Below are positions 1 to 7,544 of a stretch of DNA of 30,202 nucleotides, piece after piece. A program made the position numbers and the translations under genes. Every line of letters starts with the position of its first letter. Within the stretch, counting starts at the first letter, position 1. The notes under the pieces are model-generated. The model worked only from the letters and a program-made list of their open reading frames with translations, had not been told where the DNA came from and ran no database searches. The DNA comes from RGDT01 sp964630925 (GTDB lineage Bacteria > Planctomycetota > Planctomycetia > Gemmatales > Gemmataceae): the NCBI GenBank assembly GCA_964630925.1, contig CAZVZK010000122.1, forward strand, positions 1 through 30,202, given 5' to 3'.

Positions 1-295
1 CGGGCATGGTCCCCGGCGTGGTGCCGGGCGTGGTGCCGGGGATGGTGCCGGGGTAGGTCGTGCCGGGGCCGACGATGGTGCCCGGCAGCGTGCCGGGGTG
101 GCCCGGGGTCAGGCAGCCCGGGCCGGACGGCGTCGAGTAGATCGGCCTGCCGGTGTACGGCGTGGCCACGGGCGGGGCGGTGCTGGTGACCACCGGGGCG
201 GGCGCCGACGGGGGCGTCCCGGGGTTGGCCTGGGCCTGGGCCACGACACCGGCCATGAGAAGGCCGCCGCCGAACAACATCTTCTTCCAGCTCAT
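1..295 (-). CDS. Secreted Pro-Gly-Thr repeat protein, partial (runs off the left edge)
   Basis: Reading the minus strand from ATG at 295 gives 98 open codons to the window edge. Residues 1-23 are a signal peptide: a short basic start (MSWKK), a hydrophobic stretch (LFGGGLLMAGVVA) and an AQA cleavage motif. A Pro/Ala/Thr-rich segment follows, then a chain of PGT units (PGTLPGTIVGPGTTYPGTIPGTT and on) continuing past the edge. A GGAAGGA ribosome binding site lies about 10 bases before the ATG. The repeats look like an extracellular low-complexity stalk. I recognise no enzymatic domain, and the missing C-terminus could carry one. Secretion is well supported; function is unknown. Confidence 0.65.
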   Translation of the reverse strand, partial: MSWKKMLFGGGLLMAGVVAQAQANPGTPPSAPAPVVTSTAPPVATPYTGRPIYSTPSGPGCLTPGHPGTLPGTIVGPGTTYPGTIPGTTPGTTPGTMP

Positions 296-757
296 CAAAG
301 GATTCCTTCCGTTGTGGCGCCGCGGGGTGAGCGCGGGCCGGCCTCTCCGCCCTGGGGGGCCTCCCAGGGTCGCGGCCACCAGCGCGGATCCCTCCACGCG
401 GCGGCCCATTCGGGCGTGTCCTCCTCCTCCCCGTCACCCGGTAAGGGCAGGGGAGGGTTGCCTTACCTATCGGTGATCCGCCCGCCCCCTGTGTCCCCGG
501 ACTGGCAAATCCGAGGCGTCGGAGGGGGCTGGGGGCTCCGGGGGGGCCGGGCGTGACGGGCGTTCCCTCTGGAGAGCCCTGGCGCTCTGGGCAAGCCCCC
601 GGCGCTTGCACGTGCCGTCCGGCGCCCTGACGATGGCGGTTGTCCGCCTCCCGAGGACGCCTCCATGTCGCGCTCCCCCTGGGCCGCCCTCTTCCTGCTC
701 GCGCCCCACACGCCCGCGCCGGCGCCGGCCGCACCTCCCCCGGCGTCGTCCTGGTCG
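296..757. other. Gene-poor stretch, nothing convincing
   Basis: The open frames here are short, compositionally biased and lack family resemblance. An ATG at 665 is in frame with the WD40 gene and starts a hydrophobic peptide (MSRSPWAALFLL), but the frame then runs antisense through the decayed fragment at 758-960, so I do not treat it as the start. I see no clear RNA gene or terminator. Confidence 0.4.
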
Positions 758-960
758 GACTGGAGAGAGCAGGGATTCAAGGAGGTCAACGTCTCGAACT
801 GCCCCTGCGTGACGGGGAACATTCCCAGGCAGAAGGGCCGCGTGATCTCCACCTCGTGGTCTTCGGACCAGTCGGCGGCGACGAGCCACAGGGCGTCGTC
901 GGCCGGGTCGCGGTTGAGCCCCTCCAGCAGGGCGGCCAGCTCGGGGTGCGTTTCGCTCAT
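758..960 (-). pseudogene. Decayed repeat-companion (TIGR02996-like) plus sulfatase-modifying-factor fragment
   Basis: From ATG 960 the minus strand reads MSETHPELAALLEGLNRDPA, then DDALWLVAADWSEDHEVEI, which is the Gemmata repeat-companion pattern (short acidic N-terminal module with ADW near its end). This joins ITRPFCLGMFPVTQGQFETL, the opening of a formylglycine-generating-enzyme (FGE/SUMF1) domain, where VTQ-QF/Y is typical. After about residue 62 the homology stops and only Gly/Ala/Arg-rich readthrough remains, whereas a full FGE domain needs over 200 residues. I therefore call a truncated gene. No good ribosome binding site is visible. Confidence 0.5.
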
Positions 961-1084
961 GTGGCGGGCCGGCCGGACTGGCCGGGTGTACCGCCGCGGT
1001 GGGGCGTCCACCGACATCCCTATTGACGCCGGGGCGGCCGGAAAAGACAACATACCAGGAGAGTCCCTCTCCGAGGCCCCACCC

Positions 1085-2536
1085 ATGGCCGCGTTCGACC
1101 GCGTCCTCATCGACCCCGCCGACGGCGAGCTGCGCGCCGCGCTGCGCGACGCCGTCCAGGCCGCCAACGACCGCCGCAAACTCCGTATCGTCCGCCTGCC
1201 GGACGCGCCGCTCTCCCTCGACGGCCCGGACGGCTTCCGCCAGTTCAACGGGGGCGACGGCCCGGCGCGCCCCGGGGACGGGCGCAGCGCCGTCGCGGTC
1301 GCGTGGTGGACCGACCGGGCGGCACGCAAGCACGTCCGCGTCGTCGGCGACCAGGGGCCGTTCAAGCGGCCCATGCTCGACAACATGCTCTGCCCGTTCG
1401 ACGAGGCCCGGCCGCCGCTGTGGCTCGTCTACCCCGAGTACGTCTTCATCAAGAGGCACGGCGGGCAGCGTGTCGTGCAGGCGTTCTGCGCCTGTGGCGC
1501 CGTGGGACGCCCCGAAGAGCTGGGTTGGATGGGCACCTGCTGCGACGCCTGCTATGACCGCGCCGAGGAGGGCCGGCCCATCGCGCCCGCGTGGCTCGAC
1601 CCGCGCCAGGCCACCCTGCGCGGCGAGGCGGGCCGCGTCCTCTTCCTGGCCAACTCCCCCGACGGCAGGCTCCTGGCCATCGGCACCGGGCGCGAGGAGA
1701 TCACCCTGTGGGATACCTCGACGGCGCAGCCGCGTGGGCGCGTGGCCGTCCCCGACGGGGAGTTCCTGCTGTGCATCGGCTGGTCGCCCGACGGGCAGGG
1801 CATCCTGACGTACAGCGCCGGCGGGCAGTCGCGGCGGTGGAGCGCCCGCACCGCGCTGCCCATCGATGCGAGTGAGACCGGCAAGCCCGCCGAGGCCGCC
1901 GCCATTTGCTCCACCAACGGCGTCCTGGCCCGGGGCGAGCGGAGCAAGATCTGCCTGGCCCGGCCGGACGGCACCCTGATCCGCGAGCTGCGTGGCATCT
2001 CGCGTCCCGCGTCGCTGGCGTTCTCGCACGATGGCAGGCACCTGGCGGCCGGCACGATGGACGGCGAGGTGGTGGTGTGGGACGCCGGCTCGGGCGTCGA
2101 GCGCGTGCGTCAGGAGCACCCCGGCGCGATGGCCGCGTGCGTGGCGTTCTCGCCGACGGGCCAATCGCTGGCGGTGGCGCTGCACCCGGCGACGGGCAGC
2201 ACGTCGCCGGGGTCACGGCACGTCCTGATCATCGACGTGATGGCCGGCCACACACTGCAGACATTGGCCGGCCACGCCGGGGGGAGCCGGTGCGTGGCGT
2301 TCGCGCCGGACGGGCGTCTGCTGGCGTCGGGCGGCGAGGACGGGATGCTGCGGCTGTGGGACGTGCCCTCGGGCCGCGAGCGCGTGACGTTGGAGTGGCA
2401 CCTGGACACCATCGGCTCGGTGGCGTTCACGCCGGACGGGCTGACGATGGCGTCGGCCAGCTTTGACGGGACGGTGAAGTTGTGGCCGCGCGAGGTGCTG
2501 CGGCCGACGCGGCCGGCGCGGCCGGTGGTGGTGTGA
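1085..2536 (+). CDS. WD40 repeat protein with N-terminal zinc ribbon
   Basis: The protein is 483 aa from ATG 1085, with GAGG 8 bases upstream. Residues 1-125 are an unrecognised domain. Cysteines C135, C137, C152/C153 and C156 (CxC-x14-CCxxC) look like a zinc-binding module. From about residue 180 to the end there are six or so WD40 blades, seen as repeated SPDGRLLA, LWD and VAFxPDG patterns (GRLLAIGTG..ITLWD; GRHLAAGTMDG..VVWD; GRLLASGGEDG..LRLWD; SASFDGTVKLW). WD40 propellers are protein-binding scaffolds, and there is no kinase or caspase domain as in some planctomycete WD40 proteins. No signal peptide or membrane segment is seen. A possible promoter is TTGACG at 1023-1028 with a weak -10 at 1046-1051. 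Confidence 0.85.
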   Translation: MAAFDRVLIDPADGELRAALRDAVQAANDRRKLRIVRLPDAPLSLDGPDGFRQFNGGDGPARPGDGRSAVAVAWWTDRAARKHVRVVGDQGPFKRPMLDNMLCPFDEARPPLWLVYPEYVFIKRHGGQRVVQAFCACGAVGRPEELGWMGTCCDACYDRAEEGRPIAPAWLDPRQATLRGEAGRVLFLANSPDGRLLAIGTGREEITLWDTSTAQPRGRVAVPDGEFLLCIGWSPDGQGILTYSAGGQSRRWSARTALPIDASETGKPAEAAAICSTNGVLARGERSKICLARPDGTLIRELRGISRPASLAFSHDGRHLAAGTMDGEVVVWDAGSGVERVRQEHPGAMAACVAFSPTGQSLAVALHPATGSTSPGSRHVLIIDVMAGHTLQTLAGHAGGSRCVAFAPDGRLLASGGEDGMLRLWDVPSGRERVTLEWHLDTIGSVAFTPDGLTMASASFDGTVKLWPREVLRPTRPARPVVV

Positions 2537-2630
2537 GGGGCTGAAGTCCCAGGGCTCGCAAAGCCTCGCCGCTGGGCAACAAAGCCAACAGCCGTCGCCG
2601 CAGCGGCTCCAACAGCCAAGAGGCGTGCTG

Positions 2631-2669
2631 GTCGGGGTGTTGTCTGCCGCATCAGCTCCCGGCCTGGGG
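2631..2669. repeat. Dispersed direct repeat, copy 1
   Basis: The block beginning GTCGGGGTGTTGTCTGCCGC and running to CGGCCTGGG recurs at 3694-3732. The first 23 bases are identical and the last 9 match after a diverged centre. The copies bracket the two-gene ADP-ribosyltransferase-like unit. Confidence 0.6.
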
Positions 2670-2782
2670 ACGGAAACCTTGGGGGACGTGACGGAAGCCG
2701 GGAGCAGATGCCCGGCTCGTCAACACCCCAAATGCTGACCGGGGGGATAACGCGGCCGAACGGGCGGTGGGGAGGGCGGAGA

Positions 2783-2812
2783 TTGCCCGACAGGGGTCGC
2801 GTGCGGTAGGAT
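2783..2812 (+). promoter_or_regulatory. Putative sigma70-type promoter for the ART-like gene
   Basis: TTGCCC at 2783-2788 and TAGGAT at 2807-2812 are separated by 18 bases. A start site near 2819 leaves about 30 bases of leader before the TTG start at 2851, and it places the longer GTG start (2767) upstream of transcription. Confidence 0.45.
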
Positions 2813-2850
2813 GGAGTGAGGGAGTTCAACACCCCTCGCGAGGCCCTGAC

Positions 2851-3255
2851 TTGTGCGAATCGCTCGAGGGTGAGCGCTGGCTCTATCGGGGCGTCCCGGC
2901 GGAGTCGCCCGAGGTGGCCGACGTTCGGTCGGACGGGGAGGTCTGTCCGCCTCGGCCGGACCGTACCGGGGAATACTGGCGGCAGGTCCACGTCGCCGGC
3001 ATGACGGAGACCGGCTACACGAGCTGGACGACGGACCGCTCGATCGCGGAGGCGGCGGCCGAGGAGGCCGCGACGGGGGACGGGTTGAGCGGGCGGGTGT
3101 GGATCTTCCGTGTGCCTGTTGGCACGCTCAACATGGAGCGGGTGTTCGAGGGCAGGGACGACGAATGCGAGTACCTGATTGAAGGGCGGGTGGAAGGCGT
3201 GCGGCGTTCGCCCGGCGCCGCGGATGAAGAGGATGACGAGGACGAAGATGACTGA
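2851..3255 (+). CDS. Small ADP-ribosyltransferase-like protein (R-S-ExE pattern)
   Basis: With TTG 2851 as start (AGG 7 bases upstream, just downstream of a promoter) the product is 134 aa; GTG 2767 in the same frame would add 28 unlikely residues. Three motifs match the R-S-E class of mono-ADP-ribosyltransferases in order and spacing: LYRG with R13, GYTSWTTD with S58 followed by an AEAAA helix, and DDECEYL giving E105-x-E107. These are the NAD-binding Arg, the STS-type strand and the catalytic ExE. The strand GRVWIFRVPVGT between them fits the fold. The last ten residues are a D/E tail. The stop overlaps the next gene's start (ATGACTGA), implying translational coupling. Whether it is a toxin, a housekeeping modifier or inactive cannot be told; the fold call is from motifs only. 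Confidence 0.5.
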   Translation: MCESLEGERWLYRGVPAESPEVADVRSDGEVCPPRPDRTGEYWRQVHVAGMTETGYTSWTTDRSIAEAAAEEAATGDGLSGRVWIFRVPVGTLNMERVFEGRDDECEYLIEGRVEGVRRSPGAADEEDDEDEDD

Positions 3256-3673
3256 AGCCGTCAAGCAACTGAGGTGGCTGCCGGCGGTCGCGGAGGCCGC
3301 GAAGGAGCAGGGCATCCCGCTGCCGCCGTTCGCCGGGCGGGGCATGGGGAACGCCCAGACGGCGCGCGGAGAGGATGGGCGGCTCGCGACGTTCAAGCGG
3401 CGGCTCGTGCCGGAGGAGCAGGCGGCCATTGACGGCGTCGAATGGACGCTGTGGGGCGAGGAGGCGGGCGTCCTGACGCCCGTGGCGGCCTTCCGCGTGC
3501 CGGCGCAGCCGAGCGCGGAAGGCATCGCGGCGGTGCTGGGGCTGCTGCGTGGCTGGTTGGTGGAGAAGTGGCCTGTGGAGACGGCGCGGGCCGCGGTGCG
3601 GAAGCACCCTGGGGCGAGGCCGGAGGACGCCGGGGCCGCGCCCCTGGACTCCCGCCCCCTGCCAGCCGAATAG
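3248..3673 (+). CDS. Unknown protein coupled to the ART-like gene
   Basis: The protein is 141 aa; ATG 3248 overlaps the preceding stop by 8 bases. I do not recognise the family. Residues 1-70 are mixed charged/hydrophobic, with RGMGNAQTARGEDGRLATFKR and WTLWGEEAGV strands. Residues 83-115 look helical (EGIAAVLGLLRGWLVEKWP). The C-terminus is a disordered Pro/Ala tail. There is no signal peptide or membrane segment. Overlap with an ADP-ribosyltransferase-like gene makes an immunity, antitoxin or substrate role possible, but nothing in the sequence proves it. Its TAG stop is also the first three bases of a TAGAAT -10-like element. Confidence 0.6.
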   Translation: MTEAVKQLRWLPAVAEAAKEQGIPLPPFAGRGMGNAQTARGEDGRLATFKRRLVPEEQAAIDGVEWTLWGEEAGVLTPVAAFRVPAQPSAEGIAAVLGLLRGWLVEKWPVETARAAVRKHPGARPEDAGAAPLDSRPLPAE

Positions 3674-3693
3674 AATTGGCGGCCGTGGTGCGG

Positions 3694-3732
3694 GTCGGGG
3701 TGTTGTCTGCCGCATCTGCCCACGGCCTGGGT
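3694..3732. repeat. Dispersed direct repeat, copy 2
   Basis: Second copy of the block at 2631-2669, about 1,063 bases away and in the same orientation. It sits between the ART partner and the pentapeptide-like gene. Confidence 0.6.
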
Positions 3733-3762
3733 GAGATGGCACAGAGACAACGGGGAGACGAA

Positions 3763-4251
3763 ATGGCCCCTGAGCGAGGATCTCGGCTCCCGTATCAAGA
3801 GTCGTATGCCTTCCTGCAACGGGAGGGCTACCGCAGGGCAGGCGAGGCCCCTCCCATTCCAGAGCGGCGCCCCCAGTTTGACGATGACGATTTGCGCGGA
3901 GTCAGATTCTTCCGCACGCGGCTCGCGGGAGGGAGGCTCGACGATCTAACTCTTCCTCGCACCTATATTGCCTTCTCTGAAGTGGCCACGCTGTCATTCA
4001 GAAATACAGATCTGTCTGAATCAACGTTATGCTGGAATGACTTCAACAGCGTCAGTTTCGCGGACGCATGCCTGTTGGACTGTGACCTCCGCGCTTCCAT
4101 ATTCCGAGAAGCCAGCTTCGTCCGCGCAAACCTCCAAAATGCGGACCTCCGGCACTCCACCTTCACGAAGTGCGACTTCACGGAGCCGCTGACGCTCCAA
4201 CTCGGGGCGCTGACGTTCAAAGATCCGCTGACGCTCCACTCGGGGCGCTAA
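3763..4251 (+). CDS. Pentapeptide-like repeat protein with a repeat-derived C-terminus
   Basis: ATG 3763 is preceded by GGGGAG at 6 bases; the product is 162 aa. Residues 45-140 show the five-residue periodicity of pentapeptide repeats, with F/L at the centre and A/N/D/S positions (LRGVRFFRTRL, FRNTDLSESTL, FADACLLDCDL, FREASFVRANL, LQNADLRHSTF, TKCDF). Such proteins form a right-handed beta-helix. The last 20 residues (LTLQLGALTFKD and on) are encoded by copies of a short DNA repeat (4186-4300), so the native end has been replaced. Bases 3930-4160 are visibly more AT-rich than the surroundings, which suggests acquisition from elsewhere. Function unknown. Confidence 0.6.
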   Translation: MAPERGSRLPYQESYAFLQREGYRRAGEAPPIPERRPQFDDDDLRGVRFFRTRLAGGRLDDLTLPRTYIAFSEVATLSFRNTDLSESTLCWNDFNSVSFADACLLDCDLRASIFREASFVRANLQNADLRHSTFTKCDFTEPLTLQLGALTFKDPLTLHSGR

Positions 4252-4300
4252 CGCATCCCCGCTCGCCCGATCCAGATGCGCTGACGCTCCACGTCGGCGG
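4186..4300. repeat. Three copies of a CCGCTGACGCTCCA repeat
   Basis: The word CGCTGACGCTCCA occurs at about 4187, 4226 and 4280. The first two copies extend to CTCGGGGCGCTRACG (4186-4215 and 4225-4253); the third (4279-4300) is shortened. The first two form the 3' end of the pentapeptide-like gene and its stop codon. Confidence 0.65.
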
Positions 4301-4413
4301 GCGGGGGCCGTGCGACGAGGGACGCGAGGGACGAGGGGTGACGTGCGGGTGTCCGCCTAGAATGGAGGAGTTCACCTCGCCCCCGCTGAGGCGATGATCC
4401 AGAGGCCCGGCCC

Positions 4414-6540
4414 ATGTATGACTCCGAGACCGTCTCCGTGCGCCGCGACGCCGACGGCTCCTTCGCGATCAACATCGACGTGCCCGGCAAGGCGCTCAAC
4501 GTCCTCAACCGCCAGGTGTTGGCCGACCTCGACAACGCCCTCGCCGTGTTGGAGGGGCAGCCCATCCTCCCGGCGGTCGTGGTGCGCGGCGGCAAGAAGA
4601 CGGGCTTCCTCGCCGGCGCCGACCTGTCGGAGTTCACCGCCATCCGCACCGCCGACGAGGCGCGGGCGATGAGCGAGGCGGGCCAGAAGCTCTTCAAACG
4701 CCTCGCCGACCTGCCGGGGCCGAGCGTCGCCGTCATCCACGGGCCGTGCCTGGGCGGCGGGTTGGAATTGGCCCTGGCGTGCGACTACCGCATGGTCTAC
4801 GACCGGCCCGACACGCAGCTCGGCCTGCCGGAGACGGAGCTGGGCCTGCTGCCGGCCTGGGGCGGCACGGTGCGCCTGCCGCGCGTCATCGGCCTGGAAC
4901 GCGCCCTGCTCGTCATCCTGTCCGGCAAGCGCCTCAACGCGAAGGAGGCCAAGGAGTGGGGCCTCGCCGACGAGATCGCCGCGTCGGAGGAGGAATTGAG
5001 AGAGCGGTTCTCGCGCCTGCTGTTCATGTCGGTGGGGAAGGGCAAGGTGAAGCGCACCGGGCTGCCGCTGCGCGGCTGGCGGCAGTGGTGCATCGAGTCG
5101 AACTGGTTCGGACGCTCGCTGATCTTCGGGGCGACGGAGCGGCGCCTGCGCGAGCGCGTGCCGGACGACATGCCGGGGCCGCTGGAGGCGCTGGAGGCGG
5201 TGCGTGCGGGCACCGACAAGGGCGGGGCGGCGGGCTACGCCTTCGAGCGCGACGCGGCGGCGCGGCTCGCCATCTCGCCTTCGTGCCAGAATCTCATCGG
5301 CCTGTTCTTCCGCCGCGAGGCGGCCCGCAAGGTGCCGGCGGCGATGGCCGACGCCCCGGCGACGCGGCGCGTGGCCGTCGTCGGTGCCGGCGTGATGGGG
5401 GCCGGCATCGCCCAGGCGGCGGCCATCGCGGGGATGGATGTCGTGGTCCGCGAGGTGAGCGACGACGCCCTGAAGGCGGGGCTGGCCCGCATCGACGACC
5501 TGTTCGCCAGGGCGGCGGCGCGCGGCAAGCTCTCGGCGGCGCAGGCCGCCAAGCTCCGCGCCAACATCTGGGGCACCGCCGCGTGGGAGGGCTTCGGCGA
5601 CGCCGAGGTCGTCATCGAGGCGGCGTCCGAGGACCTGACGCTCAAGCGGGCGTTGTTCGACGAGCTGGCGGCGCGGTGCAAGCCCGGTGCCATCCTGGCG
5701 ACGAACACGTCGTCGCTGACGCTTGGGGCTATCCGCGAGGACGAGCGGTTCGCCGGCATGCACTTCTTCAACCCGGTCCACAAGATGCCGCTGGTGGAGG
5801 TGGTGCGCGGGGCGAAGACCTCCGACGCGACGGCCGCGCGGCTGGTGAAGCTGGCGGTGGCGCTGGGCAAGACGCCGGTGGTGGTGAATGACGGGCCGGG
5901 CTTCGTGGTCAACCGGGTGCTGATGCCGTACCTCGCCGAGGCCGTCTTGCTGGTGGCGGAGGGCGTGGGGGTGGCGGCGGTGGACCGGGCGATGAGGCGG
6001 TTCGGCATGGTGGCCGGCCCGCTGGAGACGCTTGACCAGATCGGCCTCGACGTGGCCGCCCACGTAGCGCGGCAGTCCGGCGAGACGACGCTGGCGGGGT
6101 CGGTGTTCGCGAAGATGGCCGAGAAGGGCTGGCTGGGGGTGAAGTCTGGGCGCGGCTTCTACGTCCACACGGGGAAGACGCCGGCGGCGCACCCCGAGGC
6201 GGCGGCGCTGGCCCGCGAGCTGCACACCGGGCCGGTGATGTCGGAGTCGCTGCCGTTGGCGGCGCGGCTGGCGGAGGCGCGTGAGCGTCTGGTGCTGCTG
6301 ACGGTGAACGAGGCGGTGCGTGTGCGGGACGGGGGCATCGCGCCGGTGGACACGGTGGATCTGGCGCTGGTGCTGGGCGCCGGCTGGGCGCCGCACCGGG
6401 GCGGGCCGCTGCGGTATCTGGCGGCGCGGGGCGTGGCGGACGTGCGTGAGGCGCTGACGCGGCTGGCGGCGCGGCTGGGGCCGAGGTACACGCCGGCACC
6501 GGGGGTGGGGGCCAGTCCCCCGGCCGGGGATGGGCCGTGA
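4414..6540 (+). CDS. fadJ: Bifunctional enoyl-CoA hydratase / 3-hydroxyacyl-CoA dehydrogenase (FadJ/FadB alpha-subunit type)
   Basis: The product is 708 aa, the usual length of the family (about 715). It hydrates trans-2-enoyl-CoA and oxidises the L-3-hydroxyacyl-CoA with NAD+ in fatty-acid beta-oxidation, in the cytoplasm. Crotonase domain, about 1-190: oxyanion-hole loop FLAGADLSEF, catalytic E118 in GGGLELALACDYR and E140 in GLPETELGLLP. Dehydrogenase NAD domain, about 315-500: Rossmann motif VGAGVMGAGIAQ near 322, TNTSSL, and H450 in MHFFNPVHKMPLVEVV, the FadB catalytic His position. C-terminal 3HCDH domains, about 500-700, include GPGFVVNRVLMPYL and GRGFYVH. ATG 4414 has AGAGG 7 bases upstream; TAGAAT at 4358-4363 could be the -10. 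No thiolase gene is adjacent, so the beta subunit must lie elsewhere. Confidence 0.93.
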   Translation: MYDSETVSVRRDADGSFAINIDVPGKALNVLNRQVLADLDNALAVLEGQPILPAVVVRGGKKTGFLAGADLSEFTAIRTADEARAMSEAGQKLFKRLADLPGPSVAVIHGPCLGGGLELALACDYRMVYDRPDTQLGLPETELGLLPAWGGTVRLPRVIGLERALLVILSGKRLNAKEAKEWGLADEIAASEEELRERFSRLLFMSVGKGKVKRTGLPLRGWRQWCIESNWFGRSLIFGATERRLRERVPDDMPGPLEALEAVRAGTDKGGAAGYAFERDAAARLAISPSCQNLIGLFFRREAARKVPAAMADAPATRRVAVVGAGVMGAGIAQAAAIAGMDVVVREVSDDALKAGLARIDDLFARAAARGKLSAAQAAKLRANIWGTAAWEGFGDAEVVIEAASEDLTLKRALFDELAARCKPGAILATNTSSLTLGAIREDERFAGMHFFNPVHKMPLVEVVRGAKTSDATAARLVKLAVALGKTPVVVNDGPGFVVNRVLMPYLAEAVLLVAEGVGVAAVDRAMRRFGMVAGPLETLDQIGLDVAAHVARQSGETTLAGSVFAKMAEKGWLGVKSGRGFYVHTGKTPAAHPEAAALARELHTGPVMSESLPLAARLAEARERLVLLTVNEAVRVRDGGIAPVDTVDLALVLGAGWAPHRGGPLRYLAARGVADVREALTRLAARLGPRYTPAPGVGASPPAGDGP

Positions 6541-6545
6541 TGCGC

Positions 6546-6574
6546 TTGCAATCGGCGCGCGTCGGCGCGAGAAT
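6546..6574 (+). promoter_or_regulatory. Putative promoter of the VapD-like gene
   Basis: TTGCAA at 6546-6551 and GAGAAT at 6569-6574 are separated by 17 bases, and the start codon is 30 bases further on. The -10 is imperfect. Confidence 0.4.
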
Positions 6575-6603
6575 GAGGCCCAGCCTCGAATCGAGGTGCG
6601 ATC

Positions 6604-6984
6604 ATGCCGACGGCCACGACGGCGCGCGAGAAGCCGGCCCAGCAGCTCCGCCAGGGCTTCCCCCCATCGTTCAAGCGGGAGGGCACCGTGTACGCCATCG
6701 CCTTCGACATGGACATCAGTCAGTTACGGCTGCATTACGGCGATCCGTACAACAACGCCTCTCTCGAAATCCGTCGCGTGCTGGAGGGGCACGGCTTCAC
6801 CTGGCAGCAGGGGAGCGTCTACTTCGGGGACGCGGCGATCACCGCCGTGGCGTGTGTCCTGGCCGTGCAGGATCTCGTCGCCGCCCTGCCGTGGTTCGCC
6901 GGGTCGGTGCGTGACATCCGGATGCTGCGGATCGAGGAGCTGAACGACCTGATGCCCGTCGTCCGGCGGGCGGCCGGGGGGTGA
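6604..6984 (+). CDS. vapD: VapD-like Cas2-fold endoribonuclease
   Basis: The protein is 126 aa. After a 27-residue N-terminal extension it matches the VapD family closely: VYAIAFDMD, YNNAS, GFTWQQGSVYFG, CVLAVQDL, LPWF, and DIRMLRIEELNDLMP. VapD proteins are ferredoxin-fold, Cas2-related endoribonucleases; some act as toxins. D35, S71 and D104 have the spacing (36 and 33 residues) that I recall for the functional Asp, Ser and Asp of the Helicobacter enzyme. ATG 6604 has GAGG about 8 bases upstream. No VapX-like or other obvious antitoxin lies upstream; the next gene (6986) starts directly after the stop, so the two are co-transcribed. Confident on family, not on toxin role. Confidence 0.85.
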   Translation: MPTATTAREKPAQQLRQGFPPSFKREGTVYAIAFDMDISQLRLHYGDPYNNASLEIRRVLEGHGFTWQQGSVYFGDAAITAVACVLAVQDLVAALPWFAGSVRDIRMLRIEELNDLMPVVRRAAGG

Positions 6985-6985
6985 A

Positions 6986-7462
6986 GTGGACGAGGCGGCA
7001 TTCACCAGGGCGATCCTTGATGCCCCTCAAGACGATGCGACGCGGCTCGTCTTCGCGGACTGGCTGGAGGAGCGCGGCGACGTGCGGGGCGAGTTCTTGC
7101 GCGTCCTCGTCCGACTCGACGCGCTGTCCGAGAAGGGCGCGCCGGAGGACGCCAGGGCACGGCTCCGGTGGATCCGCGAGCGTGCGGCGCTGCGTGAGCG
7201 CTACCGGCAACTGCGGGAGGTCGTCCCGCTGGACTGGGCCATGCGGGTGACGCGGAGCCGGATCGACTGCGAGAGGCGCCATGACGGCCCGGCCTGCCCT
7301 GGCCGTTGGGAGCTGTTGCGGGAGACGGATGATCCCCGTGTCAGGCGTTGCGGCCAGTGCGGCTGTTCGGTCTGGTTCTGCGACACGTCCGGGGAGATCG
7401 CCGAGGCCATCCACACCAGACATCCCTTCGTTGTCTCACCGGGGCTCGGCCGCGAGCGCTGA
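6986..7462 (+). CDS. Repeat-companion (TIGR02996-like) domain protein with C-terminal zinc ribbon
   Basis: The GTG start at 6986 follows the vapD stop by one base, with a G-run as ribosome binding site, so it is likely translated from the same message. The product is 158 aa. Residues 1-45 (DEAAFTRAILDAPQDD, RLVFADWLEERGD, RGEFLRV) are the Gemmata repeat-companion module, which caps many paralogous planctomycete proteins and has no known activity. The C-terminal half contains cysteines in CERRHDGPAC and RRCGQCGCSVWFC, likely one zinc site. It ends with a short basic tail. There is no signal peptide or membrane segment. Function unknown. Confidence 0.75.
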   Translation: MDEAAFTRAILDAPQDDATRLVFADWLEERGDVRGEFLRVLVRLDALSEKGAPEDARARLRWIRERAALRERYRQLREVVPLDWAMRVTRSRIDCERRHDGPACPGRWELLRETDDPRVRRCGQCGCSVWFCDTSGEIAEAIHTRHPFVVSPGLGRER

Positions 7463-7477
7463 CATGTTCCTCGATCC

Positions 7478-7506
7478 TTGTTCGGCCCCGCGGCCCCTGG
7501 TAGATT
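7478..7506 (+). promoter_or_regulatory. Putative promoter
   Basis: TTGTTC at 7478-7483 and TAGATT at 7501-7506 have a 17-base spacer and lie 39 bases upstream of the gene at 7545. Confidence 0.5.
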
Positions 7507-7544
7507 GGCGGGAGGAACGACAGGCCCGACGACCCGAGGGGATC

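Noticed and set aside
2696..2717. AGCCGGG/CCCGGCT hairpin as the WD40 gene terminator
   Set aside because: It has only 7 bp and no T-tract and lies 160 bases after the stop; too weak to list.
2767..2850. Longer GTG start for the ART-like gene
   Set aside because: It lies upstream of the best promoter, and the extra residues look like translated intergenic DNA.
4372..6396. A 674-codon minus-strand frame opposite the FadJ-type gene
   Set aside because: Its composition is that of a shadow (Arg/His/Gln/Leu), and the + strand encodes a complete, well-conserved enzyme.
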